The notes beneath the pieces are model-generated. The model had not been told where the DNA came from. It searched no databases and worked only from the letters and a program-made list of their open reading frames with translations. Below, one piece after another: positions 7,405 through 13,101 of a stretch of DNA of 15,039 nucleotides (its first letter is position 1; every line of letters starts with the position of its first letter). The position numbers and the translations under genes were made by a program. Origin of the DNA: Candidatus Tayloriibacteriota bacterium (GTDB taxonomy: Bacteria; Patescibacteriota; Minisyncoccia; Phycocordibacterales; JAKAEA01); assembly GCA_029288535.1 (NCBI GenBank), contig JARIGY010000075.1, positions 1-15,039 on the forward strand. The letters run 5' to 3'.

Positions 7405-8555
7405 AAGCGGTTGTTTAGATTCATAAAGACTTTCAGATGCTCTTCGACGACCTTGTCCCACGGATGGTCGAAGGCTATGCTTTTTTCCTGCCCGACAAAC
7501 TGCCTATATGCGGCCGGATCCAGGAGCGCATTGAGCTTTGCGGCAATATCGTCGACCGAACCCGGATCGATCTGCATGGGAAGCTGCGCGGATATGCTCA
7601 GATAATTCTCCTTGGAAATAAGAAATGGAATTCCTAATGCAAGGCATTCGTAAACCTGGTTGGGAGACACGTCCGTCCAGCTGGGAATGACCACAAGATA
7701 GCACGACGCGATCCGATAATATAAATCCGACTGGGACATCGTCGGCAGGAATTCCACGCTAGCAGAAAGACCAAGCGCGTCTGTCAGAATCCTGATATCG
7801 GCATCAAGCGGCCCGCTGCCGATAAGCAGCAGCCTGAAACTTTTATCCTCCAGCTTTGCAAAAGCCCGGACCAATGATTCGATATTCTTCATCTTGATGA
7901 ACCTGCCCGCGAACACGATCTCCTTGTCGCGCTCGAAAAAATCGGCATTATAGCTTTGCACCAGGCCGCTCAGCTTGTTTTCGGGAATAGCGTTATAAAT
8001 AGTCAAAGTTTTTTGGGGATGAAGATCGTAGATGGGAATGTAGAGCTCGCGCTGAATATCCGAATTGAAAATGACTCGTTCAGCGTTCTGCAGGACTTTT
8101 TTGATGACAAAAAACATCAGCTTATACTCCTTATGCAAACCCTGGGCATAAAACTGCCTGAGAGTAAGCGGCGGCCGACCTTCGGCAAGATACTTCTCCC
8201 ATAGGTAGCCGCCGCCCACACGCACAATGTATTTTTTGCCGGTCAGCTTCGAGGCAAGCATTACCGGCAGCCCGCCCGAAAACCAGTCGAGCGTATACGC
8301 GACAGTATGCTTTCGGATTTCCCTGAGAACGACGGAAAAATACCTGAGATAGTTTATCAGCTTATATTGAGACCTCTCAACCCGGATAAGCCTGAACAGC
8401 ATATCCTTATCTCCGTCAAAATACGGTTTGTCCGAATACGTTATCACTGTCACGCTGTGGCCGGTAGCCTGAAGCTTCTTTGCCAGTTCAAAAGCCACCG
8501 TCGCCGGCCCGCCTACTTCGGGTTTGAAGATGCCTGTCGCGATGAGGATCCGCAT
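7401..8555 (-). CDS. Glycosyltransferase family 4 protein
   Basis: A 384-residue GT4-type glycosyltransferase. The N-terminal MRILIATGIFKPEVGGPATVAFELAKKL is the classic GT4 start, with a glycine-rich acceptor loop. RVGGGYLWEKY (112-122) lies in the linker region. The donor domain carries FAGRFIKMKN (215-224, Arg218 and Lys223), IGSGPLD (245-251) and TDVSPNQVYECLALGIPFLIS (294-314), where Glu303 matches the second Glu of the signature; the first Glu position differs. The ATG at 8555 follows the stop of the upstream GT after 3 nt, with an AGGG just before it that could act as a weak ribosome-binding site. Its end overlaps the next start by 4 nt. Substrates are unknown. Confidence 0.91.
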   Translation of the reverse strand: MRILIATGIFKPEVGGPATVAFELAKKLQATGHSVTVITYSDKPYFDGDKDMLFRLIRVERSQYKLINYLRYFSVVLREIRKHTVAYTLDWFSGGLPVMLASKLTGKKYIVRVGGGYLWEKYLAEGRPPLTLRQFYAQGLHKEYKLMFFVIKKVLQNAERVIFNSDIQRELYIPIYDLHPQKTLTIYNAIPENKLSGLVQSYNADFFERDKEIVFAGRFIKMKNIESLVRAFAKLEDKSFRLLLIGSGPLDADIRILTDALGLSASVEFLPTMSQSDLYYRIASCYLVVIPSWTDVSPNQVYECLALGIPFLISKENYLSISAQLPMQIDPGSVDDIAAKLNALLDPAAYRQFVGQEKSIAFDHPWDKVVEEHLKVFMNLNNRL

Positions 8556-8558
8556 ACC

Positions 8559-9680
8559 CTACACTTTAGCAAATATTTCGGTTTTCATCCTCTCTGCGAT
8601 AATGTTCCAGTCATATTTTTGTATTGCCAACGCGCGAGCGTTAAAAATAAGATGCTCTTTTAAGGCTGAATTTTCGGTTAGAAGCAGCACGTTATCTGCG
8701 ATGCTTTTTGGATTTTTAACGTCACAAAATAATCCCGTTTCTTTATCTTTCAGGAAATCGGGAATGCCGCCGACAGGAGTAGCAATGACCGGCACGCCCG
8801 CAGCCATGGCTTCGATGAAGGAATTGCCCATACCTTCGGAAAGCGACGGCCTGATGAAAATATCGGACACTGCAAGATACGTCGGTATATTCTTATGCTC
8901 AACCTGACCAATAAACTGAATGCGTAAATCTAAGCCCCGATCATGAACTTGTTTTTTAAGTTTTATTTCGAGCTCGCCAATGCCTAAAATAATAAATTTT
9001 ATGTTTTCAGGCAAACTCGACATGGCAGTGATCACATCCTCAACACCATTCTTTTCTACTAGACGCGATGTCGTAATAAGCACGACGCCGTCGTGAGGCT
9101 TTGGAGCCGTGCCGGCAAAAAGCGAAATGTCCACGCCGTTCGGAATGACGGCAACAGGGCACGTCGCTCCCATATCTTTTGCAAAGCCGGCAAGATAGTT
9201 TGAAATAGCCTGAATGCTGTCGGCCCGGGTAAAAATGCGCTTGAAAAGCGGGTAAACGAAACGGACCTGGCGCTTGATATACGGAATCGGGTCGCCCTCC
9301 TGCAACGTCAAAATGAACGGCACATCCTTAAAATGATGCTTGAAAAACATGGCGGCAAAACCCGAGTAGCTGGCCATAATGCTCCAAGTTGCATCATAAC
9401 GGTTCTTCCGGTGCAGATTTCGGGCTTTGATGAAAGCCTGGAATGGGAAAAATAATTTTGAAAGCTTGTTTCCGGCACCAATCCTATACACAGTCACGTT
9501 GCCTATTTTTTCAACCGGTTTCTGTTTACTATCGAGATTGAGCGTGATCATATCAAACTCAAAGTCGGCCTCGCCGGCTGAAGCCTTTGGCGTAAGCCGG
9601 CCGGTAATTTCTTTGACTGCGATTTCCGCCCCGCCGACAAAAGGATGGTAGGCCGTAGAAAAAATCAGGATGCGTTTCAT
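8559..9680 (-). CDS. Glycosyltransferase family 4 protein
   Basis: A 373-residue GT4 enzyme and the first glycosyltransferase of the operon. N-terminal FSTAYHPFVGGAEIAVKEI (7-25) is the canonical acceptor loop. The donor domain has TTSRLVEKNGVEDVI (202-216, Arg205 and Lys209), ILGIGELE (230-237) and SEGMGNSFIEAMAAGVPVIAT (280-300), with Glu281 and Glu289 as a perfect E-x7-E pair, followed by PVGGIPDFL. These features are typical of retaining hexosyl transfer in the PimA/WaaG-like broad family. The gene starts 5 nt after the stop of the VirD4-like ATPase, so the two should share a transcript. No Shine-Dalgarno sequence precedes the ATG, which suggests translation by coupling or read-on from the upstream gene. 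Confidence 0.93.
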   Translation of the reverse strand: MKRILIFSTAYHPFVGGAEIAVKEITGRLTPKASAGEADFEFDMITLNLDSKQKPVEKIGNVTVYRIGAGNKLSKLFFPFQAFIKARNLHRKNRYDATWSIMASYSGFAAMFFKHHFKDVPFILTLQEGDPIPYIKRQVRFVYPLFKRIFTRADSIQAISNYLAGFAKDMGATCPVAVIPNGVDISLFAGTAPKPHDGVVLITTSRLVEKNGVEDVITAMSSLPENIKFIILGIGELEIKLKKQVHDRGLDLRIQFIGQVEHKNIPTYLAVSDIFIRPSLSEGMGNSFIEAMAAGVPVIATPVGGIPDFLKDKETGLFCDVKNPKSIADNVLLLTENSALKEHLIFNARALAIQKYDWNIIAERMKTEIFAKV

Positions 9681-9685
9681 GGGGA

Positions 9686-11584
9686 TTATTTATCCGATTC
9701 GAGAATCCGGCGCAACACGTCTTCCGGCACTTCTTTCTGCTCCTGCTGCATTTTCGGAACTTCCGCTTTTGGCGCAGAAGGTTGCTGCTCCCCCTTTGAA
9801 GGGGGTGCCTGAAAGGCGGGGGATGTTGTTGCCTTCGGCCGCTCTTCTTTTACCGGTTCTGATTTTTTTTCTTCTTTTTTTATTTCTGGCTTAGGCGCCG
9901 GATTCTGGCCGAACTGCGCTTCCTTGAGAACCGAAGCGAGCGCATCGCGGAGCGCGTTCATGTTCTGCGGCTGCGGGCCTTTTTCCCTCTTGAGCTGCTG
10001 CTTGCGCTTTTCTTCGGCGTCCTTACTTTGATTGTAGTTGGCGGTAATAGCGCCGCGAAGCTCGCGTTCCTGAGTGTCGCGAAGAGCGGCACGCAGGCTT
10101 TCTTTCATGTCTTCCGGCGCCTTATCCTGAGGAAGATTTCCCCTCTTTGGAAGAGACGCGTCCGAAGGGCGGGGCGTTTGCGTCGTAGTCGGGTTTGGGC
10201 GAGGAGCAGCGACAGGCGCAGGTGCCGGACGGGAAACAGCTGAAGCCTGCGGCAAACCCTGCGGTTTCTTGGCGGCAGATGAAGGGCTGGCGATGCGGCC
10301 CGACTCGTGCCACTCTTTGATTCCCTGCTCAACGGAAGGACGCGGCCGGGCGAATGTTTCCCGGGAATGCTTTATGATGTCTTCTTTGAATGTGATCAGA
10401 GGCTTTTCGATCGGCGGCAGCGTTGAGGCAGAAAACGGCTGGGAAGTTACGCCGTCGATCATGAGCTTGAGATAGATCTGGACAAAGCCCAGGTTCACCA
10501 GGTCTTCCTGGGTGAACGTCGGCATGAATTCTTTTTCGAGCACTTCGGCGTCGAACGCGCCGACGCGGAACGTGATCATGCTGCCGACGTTGCCGAACAC
10601 CGCGGCCCGGACCTCGTCGCTCATCTGCTCGATATACTGGTGGGCGACCGTAAGCGCAAGCTTGTATTTTCGGGCTTCGGAAAGAATGTCGGCAAACGAC
10701 TCGTTGGCGAACGACTGGAACTCGTCCACATAGAGATAGAACGGCGGCAGGCGCTTCAAAAGCCCCGGCGAAGCGTCGGCACGACTCATGGCACCGAGGT
10801 AGATCTTGGTGATGAGCATCGAGCCCAGGAGGTTCGCATTCGCCTCGCCGACCCGGCCTTTGGAAAGGTTGACGATGAGGATCTTCTTCTCGTCCATTAT
10901 TTTGCGCAGGTCGAACGTAGACTTCGGCTGGCCGATGATATTGCGGATGACGGGGTTGGAAATGAATTGGCCGATTTTGTTCTGGATGGCCGCGCCGGCT
11001 TCCTGCATGTATTTTTCGCCGTATTTGGCAAATTCGTCCGTCCAGAATGACTTGACCGAAGTATCCGAAACATTTGCCACGACTTTGTTGCGGTAGTCTT
11101 TGTCGGAGAGCATTCTGTTGACTCCGATGAGCGTCGAGTCCGGATATTCAAGAAGCGCAAGCAGAATATTGTTCAGAATATATTCCATGCGGGCGCTCCA
11201 GGCATCGACCCAGATTTTCTTGAACGTGCTCATTAGGCCGTTGGCGACCAAGTGGCGTTTTTCGTGACCGACGTCTTCCATGACGTTGAACGAAACGGGA
11301 AAATCGAGATCGAACGGCGCAAAATAAAGCACGTCCTTGATGCGCTCCTGGGGAACGTAGTCGAGAAGCAGCTCGGCGGTCTTGCCGTGCGGGTCGATAA
11401 AGGCCATGCCTTCGCCGTTCTTGATGTCCTGGATCGCCATATTTTCCAGAGTCGTCGACTTGCCCATACCGGTCTTGCCGATGATATACATGTGCCGCGA
11501 GCGATCCTCGGCTTTGATGCCGAACGGTACGCGCTTGTTCCGCGCATCCGTTTCGGCGAAATAGGTTATGCGGTTCTCGTCCAT
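9686..11584 (-). CDS. VirD4/TraG-like ATPase with disordered Pro/Ala/Lys-rich tail
   Basis: A 632-residue AAA/HerA-type ATPase related to conjugative coupling proteins. HMYIIGKTGMGKST (31-44) is the Walker A region, MAFIDPHGK (60-68) a typical following strand, and FYLYVDEFQSFANESF (282-297) Walker B plus sensor-like region, then LTVAHQYIEQM and the TraG/TrwB-style GNVGSMITFRVG (331-342). The folded part ends near residue 400. Residues about 430-632 are low-complexity, rich in Pro, Ala, Gln, Lys and Glu, with three short predicted amphipathic helices. The N-terminal transmembrane helices of true VirD4 are absent, so the protein should be cytosolic or recruited to the membrane. The frame extends to 11647, but that part overlaps a terminator; ATG 11584 is preferred. 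Roles could be DNA transfer or pilus/secretion energetics, or an uncharacterised envelope function given its place at the head of a glycan operon. Confidence 0.85.
   Translation of the reverse strand: MDENRITYFAETDARNKRVPFGIKAEDRSRHMYIIGKTGMGKSTTLENMAIQDIKNGEGMAFIDPHGKTAELLLDYVPQERIKDVLYFAPFDLDFPVSFNVMEDVGHEKRHLVANGLMSTFKKIWVDAWSARMEYILNNILLALLEYPDSTLIGVNRMLSDKDYRNKVVANVSDTSVKSFWTDEFAKYGEKYMQEAGAAIQNKIGQFISNPVIRNIIGQPKSTFDLRKIMDEKKILIVNLSKGRVGEANANLLGSMLITKIYLGAMSRADASPGLLKRLPPFYLYVDEFQSFANESFADILSEARKYKLALTVAHQYIEQMSDEVRAAVFGNVGSMITFRVGAFDAEVLEKEFMPTFTQEDLVNLGFVQIYLKLMIDGVTSQPFSASTLPPIEKPLITFKEDIIKHSRETFARPRPSVEQGIKEWHESGRIASPSSAAKKPQGLPQASAVSRPAPAPVAAPRPNPTTTQTPRPSDASLPKRGNLPQDKAPEDMKESLRAALRDTQERELRGAITANYNQSKDAEEKRKQQLKREKGPQPQNMNALRDALASVLKEAQFGQNPAPKPEIKKEEKKSEPVKEERPKATTSPAFQAPPSKGEQQPSAPKAEVPKMQQEQKEVPEDVLRRILESDK
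9790..9822. repeat. Palindromic GC-rich element A, in frame within the ATPase tail
   Basis: On the plus strand a 7-bp stem CCCCCTT/AAGGGGG (9790-9796 with 9799-9805) is followed by a second stem GCCT/AGGC (9807-9810 with 9814-9817) and a G5 run (9818-9822) that could also pair with the opening C run. Element B at 10140-10174 has the same layout and similar words (CTTTG-AAG, then a GAA-loop hairpin, GCGGGG and a nearby GTTTG or GTTG). The element codes in frame for about residues 588-599 (SPAFQAPPSKGE) without interrupting the protein. This resembles coding palindromic elements such as those of Rickettsia in behaviour, though not in sequence. Family membership is inferred from only two copies. 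Confidence 0.45.
10140..10174. repeat. Palindromic GC-rich element B, in frame within the ATPase tail
   Basis: Plus-strand CCCC (10140-10143) and GGGG (10171-10174) bracket a CTCTT/AAGAG stem (10143-10147 with 10151-10155), a GACGCGTC palindrome (10155-10162) and a CC-GAA-GG mini-hairpin (10162-10168). The order of parts matches element A, and both sit in the disordered tail in the same orientation. Here the translated segment is about residues 471-482 (PRPSDASLPKRG). The two copies differ by several bases and small indels, so if they share an origin they are not recent duplicates of one another. Confidence 0.42.
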
Positions 11585-11597
11585 AGTACTTTTATAT

Positions 11598-11606
11598 AGT
11601 ATATCA
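11598..11606 (-). promoter_or_regulatory. Extended -10 promoter of the ATPase/glycan operon
   Basis: On the minus strand the sequence TGATATACT gives an extended -10 element (TGn followed by TATACT). No good -35 hexamer sits 16-18 nt upstream, where the sequence is the AT-rich terminator tail, which is compatible with an extended -10 promoter. Transcription would start close to 11591, leaving a leader of roughly 7 nt before ATG 11584 and no Shine-Dalgarno sequence, so the first mRNA may be nearly leaderless. It lies directly after the terminator of the 230-residue gene. Confidence 0.5.
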
Positions 11607-11626
11607 TGCTCGCTAAAAAATAATAT

Positions 11627-11666
11627 AAAAAAGAGCCCTAGTACCACACGAGTGGTACTAGGGCTC
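11627..11666 (-). terminator. Strong intrinsic terminator after the 230-residue gene
   Basis: A perfect 15-bp stem, GAGCCCTAGTACCAC at 11633-11647 pairing with 11652-11666, has a 4-nt loop and is followed on the minus strand by six Ts and then an AT-rich tail with another T run. It begins 8 nt after the stop of the 230-residue gene. There is no T tract on the plus-strand side, so it acts in the minus direction only. It insulates the orphan gene from the ATPase/glycan operon that starts just beyond it. Confidence 0.95.
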
Positions 11667-11673
11667 AGGAATG

Positions 11674-12366
11674 TTACTTGACTTCAGTGAAGCCGAAGAA
11701 GGCAAAGTCGACGCTCCAGTAGCTCTCGAACTCGTCGAGGAAGAACTCGAAGTCGCCACCAGGGAGGGCGCAGACGCCCGGCACCCTGCGGTAGCCGCCG
11801 ACATCTTTCCAAAGCCGGTCCGGTTCATCGAAGGAAGCGCACCGCCCGCCTTCTTTCGGCAGCTGGTCGCGCTTCTGTTCGAAGACGAGACTTGCGCCTT
11901 GTGCGCCGACATAGACCGCGTTCTGCGTGGCGAGAAACGCCATGCGCTCCTTCGAAGTGGTGGACCCGCAGACAACTTGCTTGAACGCGCGAGCGCGGAG
12001 CTTGTCGCCGGGCTTGAGGATGCGGCTCGGGTTTGGGAAGTTGGCGTCGGTGATCGCGTCGTCATAGTAATAGAACTTTTTGCGGTTCTGCTTACTAAAC
12101 TTCTCGAGCGCCGTCGCATGATCGTAATCGTCGGGCACTGTGATAATGCCGAGGTCCACGAGCAAGGCGAACTTCTCGATCGGTTCCGCAGGAGCTGTGG
12201 GCTCCGGCTTCTTGGTGTCGCCGAACCGCGCTTCTCGAGCGTCAAAGGTGAGGTTGTTGAACCGCTCCCATTGATCAAGGGTCATCTGACCGCTTCGCAC
12301 CTTTTGCAAGGTGTCGATTTGCAAACCAGCCAATTTGACCGCATCTGCGTCAATGATAGTCTTCAT
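11674..12366 (-). CDS. Hypothetical protein of 230 residues, unrecognised family
   Basis: I do not recognise this protein. From ATG 12366 it has an N-terminal helical segment (about 1-48) with LQIDTLQKVRSGQMTLDQWERFNNL, a Pro/Lys linker (52-63, KKPEPTAPAEP), and a C-terminal region rich in aromatic and basic residues, including RKKFYYYDDAITDANF (95-110), LKPGDKLRARAFKQVVCG (117-134) and an acidic, Phe-rich end (DFEFFLDEFESYWSVDFAFFGF). Three cysteines are present (133, 176, 199) but form no obvious metal motif. There is no signal peptide or membrane helix. AAAGGA lies about 6 nt before ATG 12366, whereas an upstream in-frame ATG at 12393 has none and falls inside a leader hairpin. The gene stands alone between its own promoter and a strong terminator. 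Function is unknown. Confidence 0.82.
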   Translation of the reverse strand: MKTIIDADAVKLAGLQIDTLQKVRSGQMTLDQWERFNNLTFDAREARFGDTKKPEPTAPAEPIEKFALLVDLGIITVPDDYDHATALEKFSKQNRKKFYYYDDAITDANFPNPSRILKPGDKLRARAFKQVVCGSTTSKERMAFLATQNAVYVGAQGASLVFEQKRDQLPKEGGRCASFDEPDRLWKDVGGYRRVPGVCALPGGDFEFFLDEFESYWSVDFAFFGFTEVK

Positions 12367-12391
12367 CGTTTGTCCTTTCGTGACAATGAAC

Positions 12392-12430
12392 ATCCGGAAA
12401 CTGCCGGATTCAGATGCAAGAACATCTTGC
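12392..12430 (-). promoter_or_regulatory. Structured 5' leader of the 230-residue gene
   Basis: The predicted leader is about 70 nt. Hairpin 1 (12416-12430) is GCAAGA-TGT-TCTTGC with a 6-bp stem; an alternative AGATG/CATCT pairing overlaps it. Hairpin 2 (12392-12409) has a 6-bp stem ATCCGG/CCGGAT and a 6-nt loop. The ribosome-binding site and ATG lie just downstream and are not inside either stem. I recognise no known riboswitch or T-box here; the stems may simply stabilise the mRNA or control initiation. Confidence 0.45.
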
Positions 12431-12444
12431 TTTTACTAGGAAAA

Positions 12445-12474
12445 ATAATAGCATTGATATAAAATATTCGTCAA
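12445..12474 (-). promoter_or_regulatory. Sigma70-type promoter of the 230-residue gene
   Basis: Minus strand: TTGACG (12469-12474) as the -35 element, an 18-nt AT-rich spacer, and TATTAT (12445-12450) as the -10 element. The predicted start is near 12438. The match is five of six bases in each hexamer. It lies shortly after the terminator of the upstream 72-residue gene. Confidence 0.65.
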
Positions 12475-12477
12475 TTT

Positions 12478-12512
12478 TTTTTCATTTAGTCACCTGGTCG
12501 CTAAATGAAAAA
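12478..12512. repeat. 12-bp inverted repeat next to the promoter of the 230-residue gene
   Basis: TTTTTCATTTAG (12478-12489) and its exact complement CTAAATGAAAAA (12501-12512) flank an 11-nt spacer. The palindrome is centred near 12495, roughly -57 from the predicted start, and ends 3 nt before the -35 element, a typical position for an activator site. Its right arm is also the T tract of the preceding terminator, so in RNA the two structures would compete. Neither side is followed by a T run that would make it a terminator of its own. Confidence 0.55.
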
Positions 12513-12540
12513 CCGGCAGCACATCCTTGTGCTGCCGGTT
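12503..12540 (-). terminator. Intrinsic terminator after the 72-residue gene
   Basis: A perfect 13-bp stem (12511-12523 pairing with 12528-12540, GC-rich core CCGGCAGCACA) with a 4-nt loop begins 6 nt after the stop codon. On the minus strand it is followed by a TTTTTCATTTAG tail. The short T tract is adequate and the stem is strong. Confidence 0.88.
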
Positions 12541-12546
12541 GAGAAC

Positions 12547-12765
12547 CTATTTGCCATGCTTGCGCACGGCTGCCGTGTTGACGAGCCTAACGTCCACTTT
12601 TGACGAGCTAGTATGAGGACCCAACTCCCCTTTCAAACAAAGCTCGTCGACTTGAAGGAGTGCCTTCCGCCAAGCCTCTGGGGAATTTGAAGCCTGCTGT
12701 TGAATGACCCTGCTGCGCTCAATCGAAAAAAAGAATTCGATGCCTTGTTGAGAAGGATGTTCCAT
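12547..12765 (-). CDS. Hypothetical small protein, 72 residues
   Basis: I do not recognise this protein. It starts MEHPSQQGIEFFFSIERSRVIQQQ and contains a probable helix, SPEAWRKALLQVDELCLKGELG (28-49), ending in a basic KVDVRLVNTAAVRKHGK tail. It has no membrane segment, signal peptide or known motif. Support for it being real comes from the signals around it: GGAGG 4 nt before the ATG, a close-to-consensus promoter upstream, and a strong intrinsic terminator 6 nt after the stop. It may be a small cytosolic regulator or binding protein, but no function can be assigned. Confidence 0.72.
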   Translation of the reverse strand: MEHPSQQGIEFFFSIERSRVIQQQASNSPEAWRKALLQVDELCLKGELGPHTSSSKVDVRLVNTAAVRKHGK

Positions 12766-12807
12766 ACAGCCTCCAAAAAGTATAAAGAAACAAAAGAATC
12801 AGGCTCA

Positions 12808-12836
12808 AGTATATACCCTTCTTTAATTATTGTTAA
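12808..12836 (-). promoter_or_regulatory. Sigma70-type promoter of the 72-residue gene
   Basis: Minus strand: TTAACA (12831-12836), exactly 17 nt, then TATACT (12808-12813). The predicted start is near 12801, giving a leader of about 35 nt that contains the GGAGG ribosome-binding site (12770-12774). The whole 12766-12863 spacer is AT-rich and otherwise empty; no clear terminator for the preceding small membrane gene is visible in it. Confidence 0.72.
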
Positions 12837-12863
12837 GCGCGCGATGGTGTACCAAAAGGATGC

Positions 12864-13088
12864 TTAGAATTCGGATGAGCCGTTAGTTTCCACGTAGACT
12901 TCGGTGACGACTTCCCTGCGTTCGGTAACCATAGGCGATCGGCGACGGACATGCCCTATCGCAGCGATGATGATGAGAATACCGCCGAATATGACATAAA
13001 AAATAGTTTTCCAGCTCGATGGAAAGCCTAGGAACGGCATGATGAAAACCAGGATTCCGATAAGGAGGACAATTTTGTTTCGTGACAT
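12864..13088 (-). CDS. Small membrane protein, two predicted transmembrane helices
   Basis: A 74-residue protein with hydrophobic segments at about 5-21 (KIVLLIGILVFIMPFLG) and 28-46 (TIFYVIFGGILIIIAAIGH), separated by FPSSWK, and a polar C-terminal tail (HVRRRSPMVTERREVVTEVYVE). Under the positive-inside rule the HVRRR tail would be cytoplasmic, with both ends on the inside. Small two-helix proteins of this type are common in CPR genomes but have no known function. The ATG lies 13 nt after the DedA stop, so it may be co-transcribed with it. A TATACT at 13095-13100 lies just upstream of the ATG and could also start a nearly leaderless transcript; no Shine-Dalgarno sequence is evident. Confidence 0.8.
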   Translation of the reverse strand: MSRNKIVLLIGILVFIMPFLGFPSSWKTIFYVIFGGILIIIAAIGHVRRRSPMVTERREVVTEVYVETNGSSEF

Positions 13089-13101
13089 CTATGCAGTATA
13101 C

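Noticed and set aside
7405..7461. A longer start for the glycosyltransferase that begins at 7404.
   Set aside because: The added residues are the upstream gene read in another frame; ATG 7404 forms an ATGA overlap and gives the standard GT4 N-terminus.
11585..11647. A 21-residue hydrophobic N-terminal extension of the ATPase (GTG at 11647), which would look like a membrane anchor.
   Set aside because: It would be encoded by the terminator stem and its T tract, and by the promoter region. The ATG at 11584 is a better start, so the apparent membrane helix is an artefact of the AT-rich terminator tail.
11658..12278. A 206-residue Ser/Arg-rich minus-strand frame overlapping the 230-residue gene.
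   Set aside because: Its composition is typical of an out-of-frame reading of a real gene, and it overlaps the terminator at its end.
11671..12462. A 263-residue plus-strand open frame opposite the 230-residue gene.
   Set aside because: It runs through the promoter and leader, has no ribosome-binding site or known motif, and is the complement of a gene with good signals. I treat it as a shadow frame.
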